Origin: JAWQFO01 sp033436665
GTDB lineage: Bacteria; Pseudomonadota; Alphaproteobacteria; Rhodobacterales; Rhodobacteraceae
NCBI RefSeq assembly: GCF_033436665.1
Contig: NZ_JAWQFO010000008.1
Coordinates: 1-64,000 of the forward strand
Reading direction: 5' to 3'
DNA length: 64,000 nucleotides
This document shows positions 1-8,229 of this stretch, piece by piece. The first letter of the stretch is position 1. The number at the start of each line of letters is the position of its first letter. The translations under genes were made by a program, and so were the position numbers. Below the pieces are notes generated by a model that worked only from the letters and a program-made list of their open reading frames with translations, was not told the DNA's origin and made no database searches.

Positions 1-83
1 CCTGATGTTCAGGAGCTTGAATCAGCCCGATGCACCGACTGCAACCAAATCAATGGGTCCAGAGCCTAGGGCAGGGCGGCGCG

Positions 84-1103
84 TCAGTCCTTTTCGGACG
101 TCTCGGCGAGACCGTCCCGGATCCTGGTGACAAGCTGGTCGAGCCGGCTCTCGGGTCGGCGGATCAGGTCGATGGCCATGATGCGCACGCGGGCGCGGTT
201 CACCTCCGACAGGTACTCCACCGGGGATTTTCCGTCGACGCGGGCCAGCATCAAGGCGGGCAGCAGCCGTGTGATGCGCGTCTCCAGTGCGCCGCGGGCT
301 CCGGCATCGACATGCGCCATGTAGGCGTCACGGAACACAAGAACCGAGTTCAGCAGGCGCCCGCGCGATCCGGGCCGGTGCACGGCTTTCAGCAACAGGT
401 GGTTGAGGCAGTAGGCCGGGTCGAAGCTGCGGTCGCCCATCGTGGCGCATTCCGAGTCCAAAAATACAGGCCCCGCCGCGCGGAACAGAATGTTCTTGGG
501 GCTCACGTCGCCATGCACCAGCACCTCGTCCGCCTCGTAGAGCGTGTCGGCCAGCGAGGTCAGCGGTTCGGCGAGATCGGGGTGAACAGAGGCCGTGAAG
601 GTCAGATAGGGTTCGATCCGAATGGCGCGGAAATCGTCGCGGTTGCGAAACGCCCGCGTGTCGAACTCCGGACAGTCTGACGCCGCATGGAGGATGCCGA
701 GCAGGTCGCCGACCTGCCGTGCCTCATCGCGGTCCGGCGCCTCTTCCAGCAGCGCGGCTTTCCAGAGGTAGACCTCGGGACCCGTGATGAACTCCATGAT
801 GAAGCCGTGGGCCTCTTCCGAACGTCCGAAAAGCCGAACGGCGGACTCGGGACTGACTTGTGCCGCGAATTGCAGCCAGGCATACTCCGCGGCGCTTCGG
901 TGAACCGGCACATGCCAATCCTTCTCGACCTTCAGCTTCGGAAGGGCGAATTTCGCGCAGTAGTTTCGGCCATTCATCTCGAACCGCGCGATGTCCGAGG
1001 CAACGCCGCCGGTCAGCGGCTCGACACCGCGGACGTCCCCGGGACGCCCCAACCCGAGGTCCGCGACAAGCGCCCGGCACCGGCTGTCGATATCGCTGGC
1101 CAT
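84..1103 (-). CDS. APH-family phosphotransferase (small-molecule kinase)
   Basis: A 339-residue protein with the aminoglycoside phosphotransferase / choline kinase fold. The catalytic-loop (Brenner) motif HGDVSPKNIL is followed about 10 residues later by FLDSECA, the metal-binding acidic site in place of DFG. Such enzymes phosphorylate a small hydroxylated substrate with ATP in the cytoplasm; this substrate cannot be read from sequence. I chose the ATG at 1103, because reading further upstream needs a TTG start that runs close to the palindrome. It is divergent from a LacI regulator, so a sugar- or nucleoside-like substrate is plausible. It is unlikely to be a true resistance gene, since nothing mobile is nearby. 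Confidence 0.8.
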   Translation of the reverse strand: MASDIDSRCRALVADLGLGRPGDVRGVEPLTGGVASDIARFEMNGRNYCAKFALPKLKVEKDWHVPVHRSAAEYAWLQFAAQVSPESAVRLFGRSEEAHGFIMEFITGPEVYLWKAALLEEAPDRDEARQVGDLLGILHAASDCPEFDTRAFRNRDDFRAIRIEPYLTFTASVHPDLAEPLTSLADTLYEADEVLVHGDVSPKNILFRAAGPVFLDSECATMGDRSFDPAYCLNHLLLKAVHRPGSRGRLLNSVLVFRDAYMAHVDAGARGALETRITRLLPALMLARVDGKSPVEYLSEVNRARVRIMAIDLIRRPESRLDQLVTRIRDGLAETSEKD

Positions 1104-1122
1104 ACATCGTCTTTCATGCAAT

Positions 1123-1136
1123 TGTTCACGTGAACA
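1123..1136. promoter_or_regulatory. 14-bp perfect palindrome, candidate LacI-family operator
   Basis: TGTTCACGTGAACA is its own reverse complement. It has the central CpG typical of LacI-family operators and lies 19 bases upstream of the kinase start and 74 bases upstream of the LacI-family gene. Binding by the adjacent regulator is inferred. Confidence 0.6.
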
Positions 1137-1210
1137 TAGATGCTATCGCTCGTAAAATGTCAAGACAGCACGAAACGTCTGCGGTAATCATCCTTCGGCA
1201 AGGAAAGTAG

Positions 1211-2191
1211 ATGTCGAGACGCGTCACGATCAAGTCTATCGCCGAGGATTTGGGCATCTCGCACATGACGGTGTCGCGGGCGCTTTCCGGGCATCCCAAC
1301 GTCCAGCAATCGACCCGCGACGCAGTTGTGCGACGCGCCGAGGAACTGGGATACGTGCGCAGTGCTGCCGCAAGCGCGATGCGGGGCGACCCAAGCTCGA
1401 TCGTGGGCCTGCTGATCCCGAACATAACAAACGATTTCTATGCCCGTTTCGCCAATACCCTTGCCGAGACCTGCGAAGCGCATGGCCTGCAGCTGATCAT
1501 TCATTTGACCAAGGACGACTACGAGGCCGAGCGGCTGGCGACGCTGCGGCTGCGCGAGGTCCAGGCCAGGACCGTGGTGAGCGTCCCGACGCCATTGCCA
1601 GGCACGCTTCCCACCGCGCCGGAGAGCGGACTCGACACGGTGCAATTGATCCGCGACCGCCCGGGGGCGGACCCCGCCGCTTCGGTTCTTGTCGACGATG
1701 CGCGTGCCCTTCGCGATGCGGTTTTGCATCTGCACCGGCAGGGTCATCGCCGTATCGCCTATCTCGGGGCGCCCGAAACGCTGTCCTCGGGGCGGCAGCG
1801 TCTGGCCGCCTACCGCGCGGGCATGCGAGACGCGGGCCTCGACCCGGATCCGGTTCTGACCTTGCTCGAACCGCCCTCGATCGCCATGGGCGACCGGCTG
1901 ACGTGCCGCCTTATCGATCACACCGACGCCAGCGCGGTGCTCTGCGGCGGGTTCGAGATCTCCAACGGGGCGCTCAAGGCCGCCATGCAGCGCGAGGCGC
2001 TCGGCTCGCGGCTGGCCTTCGTCGGGTATGGCGACCCGGAATTCTACTCGTGGATCAGGGGCGGGTTGACCACGATCGAGGTTCCGGTGGACGAGCTGGC
2101 GATCCGTACGGTCGACGTGATCACGCAGCCGGAGAGTGCGCCGCGCGGACAGCGCCACAGCTTCGCCGCCAAGCTGAAGGTTCGGGGCTGA
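1211..2191 (+). CDS. LacI-family transcriptional regulator
   Basis: A 326-residue regulator. An N-terminal LacI helix-turn-helix and hinge helix (TIKSIAEDLGISHMTVSRAL, residues about 6-25) is followed by a periplasmic-binding-protein-like sensor domain beginning near IVGLLIPNITNDFYA. It should bind an operator as a dimer and respond to a sugar or related effector. An AAGGA ribosome site sits about 7 bases before the ATG. It is divergent from the APH-type kinase, with a 14-bp palindrome between them, which suggests control of that kinase and of itself. The sugar-acid module at 6.5 kb is another possible target but is 4 kb away. The protein is slightly shorter than typical LacI proteins (about 330-340 residues), with no sign of damage. 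Confidence 0.9.
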   Translation: MSRRVTIKSIAEDLGISHMTVSRALSGHPNVQQSTRDAVVRRAEELGYVRSAAASAMRGDPSSIVGLLIPNITNDFYARFANTLAETCEAHGLQLIIHLTKDDYEAERLATLRLREVQARTVVSVPTPLPGTLPTAPESGLDTVQLIRDRPGADPAASVLVDDARALRDAVLHLHRQGHRRIAYLGAPETLSSGRQRLAAYRAGMRDAGLDPDPVLTLLEPPSIAMGDRLTCRLIDHTDASAVLCGGFEISNGALKAAMQREALGSRLAFVGYGDPEFYSWIRGGLTTIEVPVDELAIRTVDVITQPESAPRGQRHSFAAKLKVRG

Positions 2192-2246
2192 AGTCGAACC
2201 GCGCGTTTCCGCAGCGGGCATCTAGCGCCGTCTCAGCTGCCGGCGT

Positions 2247-2891
2247 TCAGCTCGACCGGGTGCGCTCACTTGTGCCGGGACTCGGTCCGCGGCGAACCAC
2301 CAGCCGCCAGGTGCGCAGGTCGAACACGACCTTGGCCAAAGCCGCTGCGACCGCCAGGCACAGCACGATCTTCGACGCTTGCCCCATCGTTCCTTCGATG
2401 AGCAGCGCGTGAACGATGCTGCCCAGTACAACGACGCTCACCAGTGCGGTATGCGCCAGTCGCCAGACGCGCGGGCCGATCCGTCGTCGTCTGTACAAAG
2501 CAGCGCAGACGGCAGCGGCAAAGAGTGCCCACATCGCCACAACGCCCCAGGCCGAGAACGGCGTCGGAGAGACGAACAGCAGCGCATCGACAACGTCCGG
2601 AGGGCTGGTGATCCACAGGCCCGCCACGTGGATAACAACGGCGGTCAGGAGGCCCATGCCGACAACGGCATGCACCTGGCGTCCGCGCCGCGCCGGAAGG
2701 CCGGGCAGGTAGCCGCCGGCCAGAAGCGGCTGGATCAGTACAAGCACCATGGCGATGACGCCCGCCAGTCCCGCGAGAACATAGACAGGGCCGCGCCAGG
2801 CAAGCAGGGGACTTGTAGCCGCAACGATAATCGCCGTGCCGGCGATAAGCGCGAGCGCGGACCAGACAATGACCGGGCGCGGCGATTGCAT
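2247..2891 (-). CDS. ferric-reductase-like transmembrane protein
   Basis: A 214-residue, highly hydrophobic protein with about six membrane helices. Histidines occur on two helices in the spacing used for haem b ligation: RQVHAVVGM with VVIHVAG, then RLAHTALV with SIVHALL. This matches the ferric reductase-like transmembrane domain (MsrQ/FRE-type cytochrome b), which passes electrons across the membrane. No FAD/NAD-binding domain is attached. It starts 5 bases after the Tat-exported protein at 2897-3382, so the two are probably co-transcribed and may form a membrane electron-transfer pair. The partner is not MsrP-like, so I do not call it msrQ. Confidence 0.7.
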   Translation of the reverse strand: MQSPRPVIVWSALALIAGTAIIVAATSPLLAWRGPVYVLAGLAGVIAMVLVLIQPLLAGGYLPGLPARRGRQVHAVVGMGLLTAVVIHVAGLWITSPPDVVDALLFVSPTPFSAWGVVAMWALFAAAVCAALYRRRRIGPRVWRLAHTALVSVVVLGSIVHALLIEGTMGQASKIVLCLAVAAALAKVVFDLRTWRLVVRRGPSPGTSERTRSS

Positions 2892-2896
2892 TCCGG

Positions 2897-3382
2897 TCAG
2901 ACAGGTTCCAGGACGAAATGCGCGGCGAGGGTCTTGTCGCGGGCGCTGGACATCACGGGGCGAAGGAACACGGTCTTGTACCCACCGCTGTCATAGGCGA
3001 GGTGGCCGTGCGGCTGTCCGAAGGCCGGGACGATTTGCGGCATCTCGAGCCGGAAAGCACCGGTCGCGTCCGTCAGGGTCGCACCGTGACTGTGAGGATC
3101 GCGTTCGTGACCCTCGGTCGTATGCGCCCAGATCTGGATGCGTGCGCCGGACAGCGGGGCGCCGTCTCCGGCGCGGCGCACGGTGCCGGTCATCAAAAAG
3201 CCGCCGCCACCAATCCGCTCGACGATGGGCGCGCCCGGCAGGTAATTGTTCGCGCCGCCCCGCATCGTCGGGGTCGGTGCCACGCCCTGCGCGCGGGCGG
3301 GAACAGGCAGAGCGGCTGCACAGGCCGCGGCGGCGGCCCCCGTGATCAGCGCGGTGCGTCGGGTTATGATGGTCTGGGTCAT
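2897..3382 (-). CDS. Tat-exported intradiol-dioxygenase-like protein
   Basis: A 161-residue protein with a twin-arginine signal (ITRRTALITGAAAA, cleavage near ARAQG) and a single compact beta domain. The core VRRAGDGAPLSGARIQIW is typical of the intradiol ring-cleavage dioxygenase / prealbumin-like fold. PHGHLAY resembles the two-histidine iron-binding segment of intradiol enzymes, but I do not see the two ligand tyrosines clearly, so activity is doubtful. The start is the ATG at 3382, just before the signal; an in-frame extension upstream is not protein-like. It is coupled to the ferric-reductase-like gene downstream. The function is unknown; extracytoplasmic redox chemistry is an inference. 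Confidence 0.65.
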   Translation of the reverse strand: MTQTIITRRTALITGAAAAACAAALPVPARAQGVAPTPTMRGGANNYLPGAPIVERIGGGGFLMTGTVRRAGDGAPLSGARIQIWAHTTEGHERDPHSHGATLTDATGAFRLEMPQIVPAFGQPHGHLAYDSGGYKTVFLRPVMSSARDKTLAAHFVLEPV

Positions 3383-3615
3383 CCGGGTTCTCCCGTTGCT
3401 CAGAAAAGGATGGTCCGTAGCCTTCAAACCCGCGCGCAGCACGCGAAGATCATCGGCCTCATCAGTCTTACCCAGCCAACCTATGTGCGCACGATGGCGC
3501 GAACAGCGGTTGCACAAACATGTGAACCGGGTCGATGACCTTTTTTGACCGGTCGAAGCGCTTCGCGGCCGTCACCGGCCCCTCAGGGCGATGGCGGACA
3601 ATGGTGCGTTGGACC

Positions 3616-4383
3616 CTACTCGGCCGCGTGGCGAACGATGCCGAGATGCCGAGGCGGTTCTGGCGTGGGATCGGGATTGATCTCACCGAGTTCCGGCAGG
3701 ATCTCGGCCAGTTCCGCGCGCAACGTGTCAAGCTGCGACCCGGCGACCGCCTCATCCAGTTCCACCTTCTGCGTCCAGCCCTTGAGCTCCATCAGGACAC
3801 CCTTGGCGTGGTCGATCCGCTGGCGGAACAGGTCGACCTCTTCCTGGCGCTGCTGCAGGAAAGTGCGCGCCCGCGCCACGTTCTCGTCCGAGTAGGTGTC
3901 GGCGAGGTCTCGCGACAGATGGCTCATCTGTGCCGCGATCTCGAGGATCGAGGGTTCCAGCCCCTGCAGTTCGGGATGGTCACGCAGATGCACGATGCGC
4001 TCGCGCACCGCGTCAAACTCGGAGGCGAGTTGGAAGGCCCCCTGCCGATCGGCGGCATGGGCCGTGTAGTAGGCCCGGGCGACGTCTTCCATCTGCATGT
4101 GAAAGCGCCGGTGCGAGTTCTCCAGCGTCAGCACGCGTGTGCTGGCGGGAAGCGCCGACGCCATCATCACCATCAGCGCCGTGAGACCGATTTGGACGAC
4201 CATGCCGGCCTGCGCGGCGGGAATGGCGCCGATCGCGATGTCGAGGTTGAGCCACGGCAGAAGTCCGAAAGCCGACAGCGCCGTCCAGGCCAGGCCGGCC
4301 GCCGCTCCGAGAGAAATGAGAAAAATGCTGAGCCAATTCAGGCAGACCTGTGCCTGGCGCGAAAGGGTATGAAAAGCATGCAT
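3616..4383 (-). CDS. two-helix membrane protein with C-terminal coiled coil, unknown function
   Basis: A 255-residue protein. Two membrane helices lie in the first 90 residues (around WLSIFLISLGAAAGLAWTAL and VQIGLTALMVMMASALP). They are followed by a long charged helical region (about residues 95-230) with heptad-like stretches such as RARTFLQQRQEEVDLFRQRI, then a proline-rich tail. I do not recognise a catalytic motif. Relatives in Rhodobacterales may carry the label DNA repair protein, but nothing here supports that. The start is the ATG at 4383, directly before the amphipathic N-terminus MHAFHTLSRQ. It is monocistronic, with a long upstream gap. Confidence 0.65.
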   Translation of the reverse strand: MHAFHTLSRQAQVCLNWLSIFLISLGAAAGLAWTALSAFGLLPWLNLDIAIGAIPAAQAGMVVQIGLTALMVMMASALPASTRVLTLENSHRRFHMQMEDVARAYYTAHAADRQGAFQLASEFDAVRERIVHLRDHPELQGLEPSILEIAAQMSHLSRDLADTYSDENVARARTFLQQRQEEVDLFRQRIDHAKGVLMELKGWTQKVELDEAVAGSQLDTLRAELAEILPELGEINPDPTPEPPRHLGIVRHAAE

Positions 4384-4838
4384 AAATTTTACTCCGTCAC
4401 TGAACGTGCCAAAATCGGGCACGAGAAATCACTAAATTCGCTGCGCCGTTGCGCTTCCTCCTGCATCTGCCTCGGGTTCGGGAGCCGGTCACTGTCGCCA
4501 GCACCACTATAAGGATAGTAACGCACGAAGGCGTTTTGACAAAATTTTTAGGCGTTTGTTGGTTGCACGCACTCCGGGCGAAACTGCACCGGTCGCCCAT
4601 TTTGGCGCGAAAATGCCGTCCGCGCGCAACCGGGACCCGTGGTGCAAGCATCCATCGGTCCGGCAGAATGACCGGATGCCGAATCGACGTTTGTCTTAAC
4701 CAGCGCGCCTCGGCCCCAGGCAAGCGTTGCAGAACTGCCGCTCGCGGCCCGCGTGATGGGTGACTGACCCCTGGTCGGGATTTGATCCGACGCCCATGCG
4801 CTGACACTATGCAGCCGGCACTACCGAGGAACGACGAC
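4384..4838. other. 455-base intergenic region, no gene seen
   Basis: This lies between two divergent genes. It holds an AT-richer patch at about 4500-4560 with a TTGACA at 4536-4541 but no convincing -10 box at the right distance. I see no open frame with a ribosome site and no strong inverted repeat. Confidence 0.5.
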
Positions 4839-6371
4839 ATGATCCAAATGGCGCTGCACCGCGTGGTGGCAATCGGTCTGATGCTGGCGCTGTCGGCCTG
4901 CGCCCCCAAGGTCGTAGAGGTCGCCAAACCGCGGTCCGCCGCGTTCTCCGATACCGGCGATACCTTTCTCGCAAGCCGCGCCCGTGCCCTGGGTGATCCG
5001 GGCAACGGCACCTCGGGTGTCCGCCTCGTGGCCAGTGGTCCGGAAGCGCTGGCACTGCGCCTGTTGCTGTCGGAACGCGCCGAGCGCAGCATCGACGCGC
5101 AATACTACATCCTGCACAACGACACGACCGGCCATCTCTTCGCCGGCGAACTGCTCCGCGCGGCCGATCGCGGCGTCCGGGTGCGGCTGCTGCTCGATGA
5201 TATGTACACTGCCGAGTATGACCCGATGACGGCCGCTTTGACCCGTCACCCGAATATCGAGATCCGGCTCTTCAATCCCTTTCGCAGGGACATCGGGCGG
5301 GTGCTGGGCGGCCTTCTGGAGTTCGGTCGCATCAACCGCAGGATGCACAACAAGTCGATGACCTTCGACAATCAGGTCACGCTCGTCGGGGGTCGCAACA
5401 TCGGCGACGAATACTTCGCCGCGCGCGAGGACAGCAATTACGACGATCTCGATCTGCTTGCCGCCGGGCCGGTTGTGCGGGACGTGTCGGCGGTCTTCGA
5501 CGACTACTGGAACAGCCCCTACGCGATCCCCGCGGACGTCCTGATCGGGCCGATGCCGGCGCTTTCGACCGAAGATGCACGCGCCCGGATGCAGGCGCTC
5601 TATGAAGCTGCCAAGCTCACCGAATACGGGTCGGCGCTCGATCACGAGATCCGCGCCCAGCTGCAATCGGCGCGGCTGCAACTCGACTGGGTGCCTGCCC
5701 AGGTCGAATCGGACCCGCCCGACAAGGCGGGGCGCTCGGAGGCCTCGGTGCTCGCCGACGACCTGCTGCCGGTGCTGCAGGCGGCCGACAGCGAACTTGT
5801 CGTCGCCTCGGCCTATTTCGTGCCCGGTCCGCGCGGCACGGCCCTGCTGACCGGGCTGGCGCGGCGCGGCATCCGGGTGACGATCCTGACCAACTCGATG
5901 GATTCCAATGACGTCGAGCCGGTCCACGCGCATTACTCGAAATACCGCAAGGCGTTGCTCGAAGCCGGGGTCGAGCTGTGGGAATTGCGCCCCAACAAGG
6001 AGCGCCCGGACCGCACCCTGCTTCAGCTTGGCCAGTCCCTGTCGGGGCTTCACAGCAAGGCCTTCGCGGTCGATGAGCGGCATTTCTTCATCGGGTCGTT
6101 CAACTGGGATCCACGCTCGGTCGCCCTGAACACCGAGATGGGCATTCTCATTGACGCGCCGCGTGTGACGCGCGCAGCGATCCGAGAATGGCGGGCGGGC
6201 CTGCCCGACGCGGCCTACCGTCTCGTGCTGACCGAGACCGGCGAGATCGCCTGGCTTGAAAAGCGAGAAGATGGATCGTGGACTGGCTACGGGCGCGAGC
6301 CTACGTCCTCGGGCTGGCGAAGGTTTCGGATGGGTCTTTACCGCACGCTGCCGATCCGCCGACAGCTTTGA
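4839..6371 (+). CDS. phospholipase D-family lipoprotein (cardiolipin synthase-like)
   Basis: A 510-residue protein with a lipoprotein signal (VAIGLMLALSAC, lipobox LSAC near residue 20) and two HKD catalytic motifs: HNKSMTFDN with downstream GGRNIGDEY, and HSKAFAVDE with GSFNWDPRS. This is the phospholipase D / cardiolipin synthase superfamily, so it probably hydrolyses or transfers a phosphatidyl group while anchored in the envelope. GAGGA 8 bases before the ATG at 4839 selects this start over upstream in-frame ATGs. It stands alone between a long intergenic region and the sugar-acid genes. Confidence 0.85.
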   Translation: MIQMALHRVVAIGLMLALSACAPKVVEVAKPRSAAFSDTGDTFLASRARALGDPGNGTSGVRLVASGPEALALRLLLSERAERSIDAQYYILHNDTTGHLFAGELLRAADRGVRVRLLLDDMYTAEYDPMTAALTRHPNIEIRLFNPFRRDIGRVLGGLLEFGRINRRMHNKSMTFDNQVTLVGGRNIGDEYFAAREDSNYDDLDLLAAGPVVRDVSAVFDDYWNSPYAIPADVLIGPMPALSTEDARARMQALYEAAKLTEYGSALDHEIRAQLQSARLQLDWVPAQVESDPPDKAGRSEASVLADDLLPVLQAADSELVVASAYFVPGPRGTALLTGLARRGIRVTILTNSMDSNDVEPVHAHYSKYRKALLEAGVELWELRPNKERPDRTLLQLGQSLSGLHSKAFAVDERHFFIGSFNWDPRSVALNTEMGILIDAPRVTRAAIREWRAGLPDAAYRLVLTETGEIAWLEKREDGSWTGYGREPTSSGWRRFRMGLYRTLPIRRQL

Positions 6372-6520
6372 AACATCGCGCTCGGCGCTGAGAGAGGCCC
6401 TGCCGCGTGGTCGGTGTCCACCAAGCGGCGCAACCTGCGCCCTGCCTTCCAAGGACAGGACGGTATCCGGTCTGATGCTGTTGCGGTTCTGGCCGCGCTG
6501 GGGTTCTATGCGCGCGAATT

Positions 6521-7477
6521 ATGCCCGATCCGCCGACTGCAAGGCTGTCGCGGCGCACCAGAACCGGAGACCGGCCGATCGCGCATGACCTCGATACCGC
6601 CCTCAGAGGCATCTCTGGCATCCTGGTGACCCCCTACGATGCTGCGGGCGAAATCGCGCCGGGTCGGCTTGCGCCGATCATAGACCGGGCGCTGGGCGCG
6701 GGGGTGCACGTCCCTGTGGTCAACGGCAACACGGGCGAGTTCTACACCCTCACGACCGACGAGGCCTGTGCGATGGTCGGCGCGGTGGCCGAGCTGGTCG
6801 ACGGGCGCGCGCCACTGGTCGCCGGTGTCGGGCGCGGCATCCGCGACGCTTGCCGGCTGGCCGCGGCGTCGGCGCAGGCCGGGGCGGCGGCATTGATGAT
6901 CCACCAGCCGCCCGATCCGTTCGTCTCGGCGCGCGGCACGGTCGACTATGTGAAAGCGGTGTCGGATGCGGCAGACGGGTTGCCGATCCTGCTCTATCTG
7001 CGCAACGACGCCATCGGAACGCAGGCCATCGCCGACCTGTGTGCCGTTCCGGGCGTCAAGGGCGTGAAATGGGCCACGCCCAACCCGCTGAGGCTGGCTG
7101 CCGCGATCCGTGCCTGCGATCCGTCGATCGTCTGGATCGGCGGGCTGGCCGAAGTCTGGGCGTCGCCGCTCTATGCCGTCGGCGCGCGCGGCTTCACCTC
7201 GGGCCTGATCAATGTCTGGCCGGAGCATTCCGTCGCCATCCACGCGGCACTGGACGCAGGCGACTACGCCGCAGCGAACCGCCTGATCTCGCGGATGCGG
7301 GCCTTCGAGGACATCCGCGCAGAAGAGTTGAACGGCACCAACGTTACCGGCGTCAAGGCAGCACTTCAGGCGCTGGGCCTCGATTGCGGTCCGACGCGCC
7401 CCCCGTCGGCCTGGCCGCTGAGCGTAGACCAGAAAGCCCGACTGGACGCCTTTCTTGCCGATAACGGCCTGACCTGA
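6521..7477 (+). CDS. DHDPS-family sugar-acid dehydratase/aldolase
   Basis: A 318-residue TIM-barrel protein of the dihydrodipicolinate synthase family. The Schiff-base lysine is in GVKGVKWAT (about K183), and LLYLRND replaces the usual LYNVP tyrosine segment. NGNTGEFYTLT is the substrate carboxylate loop. It is followed closely by an RraA-family gene and a ketoglutarate semialdehyde dehydrogenase. The likely reaction is therefore dehydration of a 2-keto-3-deoxy sugar acid (2-keto-3-deoxy-arabonate- or 5-dehydro-4-deoxyglucarate-type) to ketoglutarate semialdehyde. The exact substrate is an inference. The first 25 residues are arginine-rich and unlike the family, so translation may begin further downstream. 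Confidence 0.82.
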   Translation: MPDPPTARLSRRTRTGDRPIAHDLDTALRGISGILVTPYDAAGEIAPGRLAPIIDRALGAGVHVPVVNGNTGEFYTLTTDEACAMVGAVAELVDGRAPLVAGVGRGIRDACRLAAASAQAGAAALMIHQPPDPFVSARGTVDYVKAVSDAADGLPILLYLRNDAIGTQAIADLCAVPGVKGVKWATPNPLRLAAAIRACDPSIVWIGGLAEVWASPLYAVGARGFTSGLINVWPEHSVAIHAALDAGDYAAANRLISRMRAFEDIRAEELNGTNVTGVKAALQALGLDCGPTRPPSAWPLSVDQKARLDAFLADNGLT

Positions 7478-7489
7478 GGACACCACCGA

Positions 7490-8215
7490 ATGACCGACCA
7501 CCCGCTGAAGCCCGAGACCAAGGCGCGGCTCGAAGCCGTTTCCGTCGCAACGCTGGCGACCGCGCTTTACAAGCGCGGTCTGCGCAACCAGGCCATCCAG
7601 GATGTCCGGCCGCTGGCGCAGAAGGGCCGCAACATGGTCGGACCGGCCTTTACCCTGCGCTACATGCCGGCCCGCGAAGACCGCAACCAGCTGGCCGAAT
7701 TCCGCAATCCCGATCACCCGCAGCGCAAGGCGGTCGAGACATGTCCGCAAGGCCACGTGCTGGTGATGGACAGCCGCAAGTCTGCCTATGCCGCCAGCGC
7801 CGGCGACATCCTGATCACCCGTCTGATGGTGCGCGGCGCGGCCGGGGTGGTGACCGACGGCGGCTTTCGCGACGCGATGAACATCGCCAAGCTCGACATG
7901 CCGGCCTACCACAACCGCCCGTCCTCGCCCACGAACCTGACCATCAACGAGGCCATCGACATCAATGTGCCGATCGGCTGCGGAGACGCGCCGGTCTTTC
8001 CCGGCGACATCGTCGTGGGTGACGACGACAGCGTGATCGTGATCCCGGCGCACCTGGCCGAAGAAATCGCCGAGGAGGCGGTCGAGATGACGGCCTACGA
8101 GGATTTCGCGCTCGAGCAGGTACAGGCCGGCGCTTCGATCATTGGCTTGTATCCTGCGACTAGAGAAGAGAACCTGACCAAATTCGCCGAATGGCGTAAG
8201 ACCAACAACCGCTGA
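7490..8215 (+). CDS. RraA-family protein (possible oxo-acid aldolase or dehydratase)
   Basis: A 241-residue protein of the RraA / 4-hydroxy-4-methyl-2-oxoglutarate aldolase family. It keeps the G...R-D catalytic signature of the aldolases (GAAGVVTDGGFRDAMNI). E. coli RraA, an RNase E inhibitor, lacks aldolase activity, whereas relatives in catabolic clusters act on oxo-acids. It lies 12 bases after the DHDPS-family gene and 14 before the semialdehyde dehydrogenase, so a metabolic role is more likely than RNase control. The name RNase regulator should not be carried over. Confidence 0.8.
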   Translation: MTDHPLKPETKARLEAVSVATLATALYKRGLRNQAIQDVRPLAQKGRNMVGPAFTLRYMPAREDRNQLAEFRNPDHPQRKAVETCPQGHVLVMDSRKSAYAASAGDILITRLMVRGAAGVVTDGGFRDAMNIAKLDMPAYHNRPSSPTNLTINEAIDINVPIGCGDAPVFPGDIVVGDDDSVIVIPAHLAEEIAEEAVEMTAYEDFALEQVQAGASIIGLYPATREENLTKFAEWRKTNNR

Positions 8216-8229
8216 TACCGGAGAACGAC

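Noticed and set aside
84..1103. Aminoglycoside resistance gene
   Set aside because: APH fold alone does not imply resistance. No mobile element is present and a LacI regulator is adjacent.
2247..2891. Assignment as msrQ
   Set aside because: The exported partner is dioxygenase-like and not the molybdoenzyme MsrP, so the name would over-claim.
4821..6452. 543-codon antisense frame opposite the phospholipase D gene
   Set aside because: Arginine/histidine-rich shadow; both HKD motifs lie on the plus strand.
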